From Dehalococcoidia bacterium (GTDB lineage Bacteria; Chloroflexota; Dehalococcoidia; GIF9; AB-539-J10): a DNA stretch of 11,812 bases. Location of the stretch: contig JAOUDT010000019.1 of assembly GCA_029859145.1 (NCBI GenBank), positions 1 through 11,812 on the forward strand, in the 5' to 3' direction. The position numbers and the translations under genes are program-made. The notes below the pieces were generated by a model. It searched no databases, was not told where the DNA came from, and saw nothing but the letters and a program-made list of their open reading frames with translations. Positions 5,304 to 11,812 of this stretch are shown here, one piece after another. Numbering within the stretch: the stretch's first letter is position 1; each line of letters starts with the position of its first letter.

Positions 5304-5505
5304 TGTCTTCATCAGCGGGCTGTTTAGGTCTGATTTTCCGTTCAATCTTGGCATTTTGGAAGCCCCTCCGCATTTTTATAGCTGTTTTATCTGTCCGGCT
5401 GGCAATCACCGCCCAACGAGGACGGTCAGGGCGGAAAGACGCCCGATGGCCTCCACGCAGGTAAGGGCCCCGAGCAGCTTGTATTACAGGTGTGGGAAAC
5501 AGGGG

Positions 5506-5511
5506 TATAAT
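5506..5511 (+). promoter_or_regulatory. polX -10 box (TATAAT)
   Basis: A consensus TATAAT lies 27 bases before the GTG chosen for polX, so the transcript would begin near 5518 with a leader of about 20 bases carrying GGAGG. The -35 is poor (TTGTAT at 5479 is 21 bases away). Its position also argues against the upstream ATG 5356 as the protein start. Confidence 0.5.
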
Positions 5512-5538
5512 AAAGGAGCGGCGGAGGCGAGCCAAGAC

Positions 5539-7266
5539 GTGAAAAACATCGAGGTGGCCAAGGTATTTCAAGACATTGCCGACCTTCTGGAGCTTAGGGG
5601 AGAGAACGTCTTTAAGATTCGCGCTTACCAGAAGGCAGCCAGGGCTATCGAGCATTACCCAAAAGAATTGAACGCTATGATTGACGAAGGGGAGGACTTG
5701 CATAGTATTCCCGGCGTGGGCGAGGCAATAGCGAAGAAAACCACTGAACTGATAACAACCGGCAAGCTAGGTTATTATGAGAATCTGAAGGCTGAGTTTC
5801 CCCAGGGGATAACCAATCTGTTGGCTATACCGGGGATTGGCCCAAAGACGGCTAACAAGCTTTCCAGCGAATTAGGTATAAGCTCGGTAGATGAACTGGA
5901 GCGGGCAATCAATGACGGCCGAGTGGCCCAGCTCTTCCGGCTTGGCGAGAAGACAGCTGACAATATCCTGCACCAGATCCAGGCGCTGCGCCGGAAAGAC
6001 CAGCGCATCCCCATTGGCGAAGCATTGCCCATTGTCGAGGAGATCATAGTCGCCCTCGGCACTATACCCGGCGTGAGAAATCTCACTCCCGCCGGCAGCC
6101 TACGTCGCTTTCGGGAAACTGTGGGTGATATCGACCTGATGGGCACTGCCGATAACCCCAAGGATATGATAGATGCTTTTGCGGCGCTGCCTCAAGTAAG
6201 TCAGGTGCTCGCCCAAGGGTCAACTAAAGCCAGCGTCATCGTCAGCGGCGGACTGCAAGTTGACTTGAGAATGGTGGAGCATGACTCATTCGGTTCTCTG
6301 CTGCAGTACTTTACCGGTAACAAACAGCACAACATCGCTCTGAGAGAAAAATGGCACAAGCAGGGGTTAAAACTGAGTGAATACGGGATAACTGTTGTAG
6401 CTACGGGCAAGCTGGAAAAATTTGCCACGGAGGAGGAATTCTATAATCGACTGGGGCTTCAGTATATCCCGCCGGAACTCAGAGAGGCGCAGGGTGAAAT
6501 AGAAAGAGCTGAGCAAGGAGCCATACCAAAGCTCGTGGAGCTATCCGACATAAAGGGAGACCTTCATACACATACTGAATGGAGCGATGGGCACGATTCT
6601 GTTGAGGAGTTGGCTAGGGCGGCCAAGGATAGAGGTTATCAGTATATTGCAGTCACGGAACATTCTGTGGGACGCGGTATCGCTCACGGTCTTGATATGG
6701 AGAGGCTTAGGGAGCAAATCGCTGAAATCAGAGCTGTTAATGAACGCCTAACTGGGATTCGCGTGCTCACGGGTATCGAGGTTGATATTCGAGCAGATGG
6801 TAGCCTAGACCTGCCACATGAAATCCTGTCCGGACTGGATATAGTGATTGCTGCCGTTCACTCTGCCATGAACCAGAGCGAGGAAAAGATGACGCGGCGG
6901 GTAATAGATGCCATAGAAGATCCCGATGTTGACATGATCGCCCACCCTACTTGCCGCCTTATAGGAGAGCGTGAGCCCGTAGCCATGGACCTGGAAGCTG
7001 TATTCCGGGCGGCAGCCAAGTACAATAAGATTGTGGAAATCAACGCCATGCCTGACCGCCTCGACCTAAAGGACACCCACGCTTTTCGTGCCCGCGATTT
7101 GGGGCTAAAACTCGCCATCGGGACCGATTCTCACAGCATCGCTCATCTGGGTTTCATGCGATTCGGGGTTGGCGTTGCCCGACGCGCTTGGTGTGAGCCG
7201 CAACACATACTCAATACTTTGCCCCTAGGAGAATTACTGGCCGTTTTGGATAGGAGTAATCACTAA
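5539..7266 (+). CDS. polX: DNA polymerase/3'-5' exonuclease PolX
   Basis: Seen: from GTG 5539, 575 residues, the usual length of bacterial PolX (about 570). Helix-hairpin-helix elements SIPGVGEAI (56-64) and AIPGIGPKTA (96-105) bind DNA. The polymerase palm has GSLRRFRETVGDID (186-199, metal ligands D197 and D199) and the third Asp in VDLRM (D242). The C-terminal PHP domain has GDLHTHTEWSDG (H343, H345, D350), TEHS (H375), GIEVD (E414), AAVHS (H441), AHP (H469), VEINAMPDRLDL (E500) and GTDSHS (D530, H532), so all expected metal ligands look intact. Known: the enzyme fills short gaps in base excision repair and the PHP part provides a Mn-dependent 3'-5' exonuclease. The GTG is preferred because homologues begin at M-K-N-x-E-V-A and GGAGG lies 11 bases upstream; the open frame to ATG 5356 would overrun the promoter. 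Probably a single-gene unit. Confidence 0.93.
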   Translation: MKNIEVAKVFQDIADLLELRGENVFKIRAYQKAARAIEHYPKELNAMIDEGEDLHSIPGVGEAIAKKTTELITTGKLGYYENLKAEFPQGITNLLAIPGIGPKTANKLSSELGISSVDELERAINDGRVAQLFRLGEKTADNILHQIQALRRKDQRIPIGEALPIVEEIIVALGTIPGVRNLTPAGSLRRFRETVGDIDLMGTADNPKDMIDAFAALPQVSQVLAQGSTKASVIVSGGLQVDLRMVEHDSFGSLLQYFTGNKQHNIALREKWHKQGLKLSEYGITVVATGKLEKFATEEEFYNRLGLQYIPPELREAQGEIERAEQGAIPKLVELSDIKGDLHTHTEWSDGHDSVEELARAAKDRGYQYIAVTEHSVGRGIAHGLDMERLREQIAEIRAVNERLTGIRVLTGIEVDIRADGSLDLPHEILSGLDIVIAAVHSAMNQSEEKMTRRVIDAIEDPDVDMIAHPTCRLIGEREPVAMDLEAVFRAAAKYNKIVEINAMPDRLDLKDTHAFRARDLGLKLAIGTDSHSIAHLGFMRFGVGVARRAWCEPQHILNTLPLGELLAVLDRSNH

Positions 7267-7272
7267 ACCAAC

Positions 7273-7300
7273 CCCTGAGAAGTCCTACAACTTCTCGGGG
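7273..7300 (+). terminator. hairpin just after the polX stop, possible terminator
   Basis: An 11-bp stem CCCTGAGAAGT/ACTTCTCGGGG with one T/G wobble and loop CCTACA begins seven bases after the polX stop codon. The bases following are not T-rich, so termination is plausible from position but not proven by a U-tract. Confidence 0.45.
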
Positions 7301-7432
7301 ACTTCGGACACTAGCCCAGGGACTTATCTTCCATCTTAAAGCTCGCGGGCTTCTATGGATTGGAGAGAGCCTGTTTCTGATGGGAAATAGGATGCTTGAG
7401 CCTACGTGAATGTGCCGGGCTAGACGCCCAAA

Positions 7433-7441
7433 TGTTATAAT
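7433..7441 (+). promoter_or_regulatory. extended -10 promoter of the nitronate monooxygenase gene
   Basis: TGTTATAAT combines consensus TATAAT (7436-7441) with the TG extension. No -35 is visible; a small GGGC/GCCC palindrome (7417-7429) sits where one would be. The predicted start near 7448 leaves a leader of about 24 bases with AAGGAGG at 7458-7464. Confidence 0.6.
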
Positions 7442-7471
7442 CGACAACAAATATCATAAGGAGGAGAAAGG

Positions 7472-8479
7472 ATGTTTAAGACACGTATAACCGAGCTTTT
7501 GGGTATCAAATATCCTATCACCCAGGGCGGAATGATGTGGCTTTCCCGGGCAGAGCTGGTAGCCGCGGTGTCCAACGCTGGGGCGCTCGGCATCATAACG
7601 GCATTTACATTTCCAACCCCAGCGGAACTCGCGGCTGAAATCAAGAAGACCAGAACGCTTACCGACAAACCCTTCGGAGTAAATATAACACTGCTGCCCA
7701 CTCTTCGCCCCGTGGATATTGACGGCTACATAGGTGCGGTTATCGATTCCGGAGTAAAGATTGTGGAAACAGCCGGCAGAAGCCCGGAGCAATATATGGA
7801 GCGCCTTAAGGCCGCCGGAGTAAAGGTGATACACAAGTGTACCGCAGTACGCTTCGCTCGTACCGCTCAGCGAATAGGGTGCGATGCCATCAGCATTGAT
7901 GGTTTCGAGTGCGCCGGTGCACCGGGCGAGGAGGACGTTACCTCCCTCGTCCTGATTCCGTTGACTGTTGACGCTGTGGAGATTCCCGTCATCGCCTCCG
8001 GAGGCTTTGGCGACGGGCGCGGCCTTGTGGCCGCCCTGGCACTGGGGGCAAGCGGGATTAATATGGGCACCCGATTCATGGCAACACAAGAGTGCGCCAT
8101 CCATCCCAAGGTGAAGGAATGGCTGGTTAAGTCATCAGAACGCGATACCATGTTCGTGATGCGTTCTCTACGTAACACTGAGAGAGTATTGAGGAATGCC
8201 ACCGCCGAAAAAGTGGTTGAGATGGAAAAACGGAGTGCTACCATAGAGGAATTGGCGTCACTCCTCAGCGGTAAGAGGGGGCTAGAGGTTTACGAGACTG
8301 GCGCCCTTGACAAGGGACTGGTGGCTTGTGGGCAGGTGGTAGGCCTTGTTCACGATATTCCTACTGTCAAAGAGTTGATAGACAGGATAATCAAGGAAGC
8401 CGAGGAGGTTATCTCCAGGGTAGCCGCCCGCGACAGCTTCAAGCCTCTGCGCAAGCCAAGCGACGTCGCAAAGCAGTAG
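7472..8479 (+). CDS. nitronate monooxygenase / 2-nitropropane dioxygenase family flavoprotein
   Basis: Seen: 335 residues forming an FMN TIM barrel: ITQGGMMW (16-23), AAVSNAGALGII (31-42), a KPFGVNITLLP strand (66-76), ISIDGFECAGAPGEED (140-155), then IASGGFGDGRGLVAALALGASGINMGTRFMAT, the FMN-phosphate-binding segment. Known: the family includes nitronate monooxygenase, enoyl-ACP reductase II (FabK) and several poorly defined oxidoreductases; the best-studied members keep a His in the AGG-H or CAG-H-PG loop as catalytic residue. Odd: that position is Ala150 (codon 7919-7921), so classical nitronate chemistry is doubtful even though the FMN site looks whole. ATG 7472 follows a strong AAGGAGG. 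It has its own promoter and a 124-base gap to the next gene, so it seems monocistronic. The true substrate cannot be read from the sequence. Confidence 0.85.
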   Translation: MFKTRITELLGIKYPITQGGMMWLSRAELVAAVSNAGALGIITAFTFPTPAELAAEIKKTRTLTDKPFGVNITLLPTLRPVDIDGYIGAVIDSGVKIVETAGRSPEQYMERLKAAGVKVIHKCTAVRFARTAQRIGCDAISIDGFECAGAPGEEDVTSLVLIPLTVDAVEIPVIASGGFGDGRGLVAALALGASGINMGTRFMATQECAIHPKVKEWLVKSSERDTMFVMRSLRNTERVLRNATAEKVVEMEKRSATIEELASLLSGKRGLEVYETGALDKGLVACGQVVGLVHDIPTVKELIDRIIKEAEEVISRVAARDSFKPLRKPSDVAKQ

Positions 8480-8549
8480 CTCTGTCAACCTATAGATAGA
8501 TTGGCAACGGCACCGATTGCTGTGGGATGATGCGGGAGGATGCTGGACC

Positions 8550-8578
8550 TTGAGCACTCGGGCTGACGGAGATATAAT
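8550..8578 (+). promoter_or_regulatory. sigma-70-type promoter of the unknown gene at 8613
   Basis: TTGAGC (8550-8555) and TATAAT (8573-8578) are separated by exactly 17 bases, the best-formed promoter in the window. The transcript would start near 8585, with GGAGG at 8600-8604 and the GTG at 8613. Confidence 0.75.
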
Positions 8579-8612
8579 ATAGCTTTCCGCAACAGTCGCG
8601 GAGGTGGCCGAA

Positions 8613-9299
8613 GTGTCGCACAGAGATACTCGGGCAATACAAGTACTAAAAAATGGTATTGCTGAAGGCAGGAACTGGTATCTGGCCCTGCTGGAAGCCG
8701 TTCGTCTCTGGACTAGTCCTGGAGAGGACTACGCCGGGCGGCATTATCAGTATCTTGTTGACAACGAAGCTTTCGATTGGCTGGTGCTGACACAAAGGCT
8801 ATGCGAAGAGCTCGACGGACTTATTCCCGAAAAAGAGCGGACAAATCTTCTCTTCTACGGTATACCACCAATGGAATTATCCAAAGACCAATTTAGGAAT
8901 CTAATCGGTGCTTCCAAATACCGAGCTCACCTCAACTATTTTTATGGCATTCTTGTTGAAAGGTTCCTCCTGCTGTCTGTCACCGAAGAGATACGAAAGA
9001 AAAAGAGGGTTCTAGGCGTGAACAACGATAATGGAGTTGTTGACGAGGCCTACCAGCGCATCTATGGTGCCACTCAATCCGCCCTTTTGAAGCAGTTCAG
9101 AAAAGAAAGACATTATGCCCAGCTTAGGTCTATAGGAATGAGCGAGCTTAATGAATTTACCTATTGGCTATTTAAATATCGAATAAAGACTCGCGATAAA
9201 TCCCGCGTGGCCAGCGATACCAGGAAAGCGCTGACAAAGTTGCAGGAACTGCTAAACCTCAAAGCCGGGCCAGCGTACGTTTCCGCCCTTGAAGATTGA
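8613..9299 (+). CDS. conserved-looking hypothetical protein, mostly helical
   Basis: I do not recognise a named family. Seen: 228 residues from GTG 8613, chosen because GGAGG (8600-8604) lies eight bases upstream; the GTG at 8604 in the same frame overlaps that ribosome site and is less likely. The protein has no signal peptide or membrane segment, is rich in charged and aromatic residues, and looks all-helical. Visible blocks include EGRNWYLALLEAVRLWTSP near the start, YLVDNEAFDWLVLTQRLCEEL, KYRAHLNYFYGILVERFLLL, a basic EEIRKKKRVLG stretch, and MSELNEFTYWLFKYRIKTRDKSR with a basic tail KALTKLQELLNL. This suggests a cytoplasmic, possibly nucleic-acid-associated, protein, but that is only inference. 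It has its own sigma-70-type promoter and converges tail-to-tail on valS with 5 bp between stop codons. Confidence 0.8.
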   Translation: MSHRDTRAIQVLKNGIAEGRNWYLALLEAVRLWTSPGEDYAGRHYQYLVDNEAFDWLVLTQRLCEELDGLIPEKERTNLLFYGIPPMELSKDQFRNLIGASKYRAHLNYFYGILVERFLLLSVTEEIRKKKRVLGVNNDNGVVDEAYQRIYGATQSALLKQFRKERHYAQLRSIGMSELNEFTYWLFKYRIKTRDKSRVASDTRKALTKLQELLNLKAGPAYVSALED

Positions 9300-9304
9300 T
9301 GGTA

Positions 9305-11812
9305 TCAGCTATCCGACGACGACGATTTCAATTGAGATAATTCCTGGTTCAATCTCTTCAATTTATCTTCAAGCATAGCCAGCTTTTGTTTCTCTTTTTC
9401 TACAACCTGAACTGGCGCCCTGTTCAAAAAGGCTTTATCTCCTAGCCTGGCTTCAAGCTGGGCCATTCTTTCTTTGACTTCCTCGCTTTCCTTTATCAGT
9501 CGCTGTTCTTCAGCAATTCGGTCCACCACACCAGCCAGAGGTACAACCACCTCAGCCTCTTTCAGCACCAAGACCAGGTCTGTATCCTTGGTGGACTCCT
9601 TTTTCTGGCGATCGAGAAGTGTTAATGGCCGGGTTTTAGCCAGTATTTCTATCATATTTGCCTGCGTGACAAGACTCGAAAGCAGTTCACCGGCATAGAC
9701 TCGGGCTTCAATCCACTGGCTTGATTTCACATTGTATTGAGCCCGAACGTTACGAATAGAGCGGACAATCTCTATTACGGAATCCATCACCCGCTCCGCT
9801 TCTGGAGCAAAGGCTTTATCATCAGCGACGGGATAAGTAGCCATCATTATGGAAGCTGCCATTTGATCTTGGGCAGGAAGATATTGCTTCAAGCTTTGCC
9901 ATAGCTCCTCGGTAACGAAGGGCATGAAAGGATGCAAAAGACGCAGCGATTTCTCCAAGGTATTGGCCAGGAAAGGCAGCGGCGAAGGGATCGGTTGGCT
10001 GCGAAGTCTTATCTTAGCGATTTCAATATACCAGTCGCAGAATTTCGACCAGACAAAATCGTAAATCTGCTGCTCGGCTTCACCAAATTGAAAGTTTTCC
10101 ATCAACTCGGTGACACTTTTGATGAGGCGGTTCAACTGGCTGTCAATCCAGCGATCCTCTATTCTCTGGGGTTGAAGCTCTATTGCTTGACTCTCTAACT
10201 TTTCAGCGTCCAGGCTCTGAAGGATGAATCTGCTAGCATTCCACAATTTGTTAACAAAATTGCGGCCGGATTCCAGTTTGCTTTTGCCCAGATTTGTATC
10301 ATTCCCTGGTGAAGTCCCACTGGTTAGGGCAAAACGGAGAGCATCAACGCCATACTTGCTTATCGCTTCAGAGGGGTTTATGACATTCCCGCGCAATTTG
10401 CTCATCTTTTCTCCGCTCTCATCCCGAATCAAGCCATGCAGGTAAACGGTGCGAAAAGGTATCTCGCCGGTATCCTCTAGGCCCATCATAATCATCCTGG
10501 CGACCCAGAAGAAAAGGATGTCATAGCCTGTTTCCATTATGGAGCCGGGGTAGAAACGGCGGAGGTCATCAGTATCCTCTGGCCAACCCAACGTGGAATG
10601 TGGCCATAGCGCTGAACTAAACCAGGTGTCAAGGACATCAGGATCCTGGATGATTTGTTTCGAGCCACAGTGAATACAGACAGCCGGTTCATCCACCGAT
10701 GCAGTCACCTGGGCGCAGTCCTGACAATACCATACCGGGATGCGGTGTCCCCACCACAGTTGTCGGCTGATGCACCAATCCCTGATGTTCTCCATCCAGT
10801 CAAAATATACCTTGGTGAACCGTTCCGGAATTATTGCGACCCTGCCCTGTTCAACAACCTCGATAGCAGCTTTGGCTAGGGGCTGTGTCCGGACGAACCA
10901 TTGCAGGCTGACTCTGGGTTCAATCATTGTCTGGCAACGACAACAGTGTCCTACGGAATGTGAGTACGGCTCGATTTTCTCCAGAAGTTTTGCGTCTTTC
11001 AGGTCAGCTAATACCCGTTCTCGACAGGCAAACCTTTCCAGTCCCTGATAGGGACCGGCATTCTCGTTCATAGTGGCATCGGCATTCATAGTATCTACCA
11101 GGGGCAGATTATGTCGCTGCGCTACTTCCAAGTCCGTGGGATCATGGGCGGGAGTTATCTTCAATGCTCCTGTCCCGAAAGAAGTGTCAACGGCTTCATC
11201 AGCGATCACGGGGATTTCCTTCCCTATGATAGGGAGGCTCACACTCTTACCAATGAGGTCCTCGTATCGCTTATCCTGGGGATTCACTGCCACAGCCGTG
11301 TCGCCGAGGAAAGTCTCCGGTCGAGTAGTAGCTACGGTAACGAAGCCCTTCCTTCGAGTCAGAGGATACCGAATGTAATAGAGGTGTCCGACAATATGTT
11401 TGTGCTCTACCTCCAGGTCAGAGAGGGCAGTCTGGCAACGCGGACACCAGTTTATCATTCGCTCCCCACGATAGATTGACCCCTTATCGTACAGACGTAC
11501 GAAGGCAGTGCGCACCGCTTTACTTGGGCCCTCGTCCAGAGTGAATTTCTCCCTTGCCCAGTCACAAGAGGCTCCTAGGAGTTGATGTTGACGCCTGATA
11601 TTCTCCTGGCTCTTGTCAGCCCATTCCCAAGTCAACCTAGTGAATTGTTCTCTGCCTATCCCGTCCCTAGTTTGCCCTTGTTGAGTCAGTTGCCTTTCCA
11701 CAACAACTTGTGTGGCGATGCCGGCGTGGTCGGTTCCCGGTAACCATAAGGTAGGCTCCTCTCTCATCCTGTGCCACCTGACCATGATATCCTCCAGTGT
11801 CGCAGTGAGGGC
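9305..11812 (-). CDS. valS: valyl-tRNA synthetase (N-terminus beyond the right edge)
   Basis: Seen: the frame is open through the right edge; 835 residues are visible starting ALTATLEDIMVRWHRM, the segment that directly follows the HIGH motif in ValRS, so roughly 45 N-terminal residues are missing and the ATG at 11785 is internal. Recognisable parts in order: LWLPGTDHAGIATQ, NWCPRCQTALSDLEVEH, editing domain TTRPETFLGDTAVAVNP, FGTGALKITPAHDPTD, ISRQLWWGHRIPVWYC, ETGYDILFFWVARMIMMG, the second catalytic motif GEKMSKLRGN (codons around 10394-10408), and a C-terminal coiled coil (LIKESEEVKERMAQLEARLG ... LEDKLKRLNQELSQL). It charges tRNA-Val with valine and edits mischarged threonine. KMSKL replaces the more usual KMSKS at one position. 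The length fits bacterial ValRS (about 880). Promoter and any T-box leader are outside the window. Confidence 0.95.
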   Translation of the reverse strand, partial: ALTATLEDIMVRWHRMREEPTLWLPGTDHAGIATQVVVERQLTQQGQTRDGIGREQFTRLTWEWADKSQENIRRQHQLLGASCDWAREKFTLDEGPSKAVRTAFVRLYDKGSIYRGERMINWCPRCQTALSDLEVEHKHIVGHLYYIRYPLTRRKGFVTVATTRPETFLGDTAVAVNPQDKRYEDLIGKSVSLPIIGKEIPVIADEAVDTSFGTGALKITPAHDPTDLEVAQRHNLPLVDTMNADATMNENAGPYQGLERFACRERVLADLKDAKLLEKIEPYSHSVGHCCRCQTMIEPRVSLQWFVRTQPLAKAAIEVVEQGRVAIIPERFTKVYFDWMENIRDWCISRQLWWGHRIPVWYCQDCAQVTASVDEPAVCIHCGSKQIIQDPDVLDTWFSSALWPHSTLGWPEDTDDLRRFYPGSIMETGYDILFFWVARMIMMGLEDTGEIPFRTVYLHGLIRDESGEKMSKLRGNVINPSEAISKYGVDALRFALTSGTSPGNDTNLGKSKLESGRNFVNKLWNASRFILQSLDAEKLESQAIELQPQRIEDRWIDSQLNRLIKSVTELMENFQFGEAEQQIYDFVWSKFCDWYIEIAKIRLRSQPIPSPLPFLANTLEKSLRLLHPFMPFVTEELWQSLKQYLPAQDQMAASIMMATYPVADDKAFAPEAERVMDSVIEIVRSIRNVRAQYNVKSSQWIEARVYAGELLSSLVTQANMIEILAKTRPLTLLDRQKKESTKDTDLVLVLKEAEVVVPLAGVVDRIAEEQRLIKESEEVKERMAQLEARLGDKAFLNRAPVQVVEKEKQKLAMLEDKLKRLNQELSQLKSSSSDS

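Larger units (their letters stand above)
5116..5538. other. intergenic region between the JAMM gene and polX
   Basis: It holds the tandem hairpins at 5248-5303, a weak CCGCCC/GGGCGG inverted repeat (5409-5414 with 5429-5434) and the polX -10 at 5506. Two open frames are notable but not supported as genes: a plus-strand run from 5084 to about 5250, one frame ahead of the JAMM gene and without a start codon, and a minus-strand run ending at 5287 whose in-frame GTG would give a 40-residue basic peptide without a ribosome site. Confidence 0.5.

Noticed and set aside
5356..5538. Longer PolX start at ATG 5356.
   Set aside because: It would add 61 residues unlike PolX, run over the TATAAT at 5506 and exceed the family length; GTG 5539 fits homologue starts.
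5287..5703. Minus-strand ORF of 138 codons, and a shorter GTG version of 40 codons.
   Set aside because: The 5' part is antisense to the polX N-terminus, no ribosome site is visible, and its stop lies inside the hairpin loop; it looks like chance.
10394..10408. KMSKL instead of KMSKS in valyl-tRNA synthetase as a possible loss of function.
   Set aside because: The key Lys residues and surrounding GEKMSK.RGN context are kept; a change at this last position alone does not indicate inactivity.
1..11812. tRNA, rRNA, CRISPR array, or integrase with attachment site.
   Set aside because: Reading both strands I saw no cloverleaf with a tRNA signature, no regularly spaced repeats and no recombinase gene; a dedicated search could still find weak cases.

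Overview
This is a bacterial stretch of moderate GC content with short intergenic gaps, TATAAT-type promoters in front of several genes and frequent GTG starts. The gene set is bacterial: DNA polymerase I, PolX with a PHP domain, a bacterial valyl-tRNA synthetase and a nitronate-monooxygenase-like flavoprotein. The style of the proteins, including a CFI-box C-terminal domain, a DUF1624 acyltransferase and a recognisably conserved but unnamed protein beside valS, suggests Chloroflexota (Dehalococcoidia-like) or a similar uncultivated lineage. That placement is an impression from memory, not a demonstrated assignment.

Layout. 1-346 (-): 5' end of polA, running off the left edge. 347-415: compact divergent promoter region with overlapping -10 boxes and a near-palindrome. 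416-1213 (+): DUF1624-type membrane acyltransferase. 1212-1362: MITE-like element with imperfect terminal inverted repeats; its left arm includes the last two bases of the acyltransferase stop codon. 1369-1989 (-): CPBP-type membrane protease homologue. 1990-2401: non-coding, with one perfect 9-bp hairpin. 2402-3979 (+): secreted PHB-depolymerase/feruloyl-esterase-like enzyme with an InlB-like domain and a CFI-box tail, split by one in-frame TGA between signal peptide and enzyme. 4071-4105: strong intrinsic terminator. 4142-5304: insulated unit with an extended -10 promoter, a two-hairpin leader, a small lipoprotein and a secreted JAB/JAMM-type (DUF4329-like) protein, closed by two tandem hairpins. 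5539-7266 (+): polX. 7472-8479 (+): nitronate monooxygenase family protein with Ala at the usual catalytic His position. 8613-9299 (+): unrecognised helical protein. 9305-11812 (-): valS, missing its N-terminus at the right edge and converging on the unknown gene with 5 bp between stop codons.

How the genes relate. polA and polX are DNA repair/replication polymerases and valS is translation; these housekeeping genes frame a central accessory block (about 1.2-5.3 kb) of membrane and exported proteins. Most genes seem to be separate transcription units. The one convincing two-gene operon is the lipoprotein plus the secreted JAMM protein, which is the best candidate here for an undescribed pairing. 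The split esterase and the hairpin-rich leader are the other items most worth checking.
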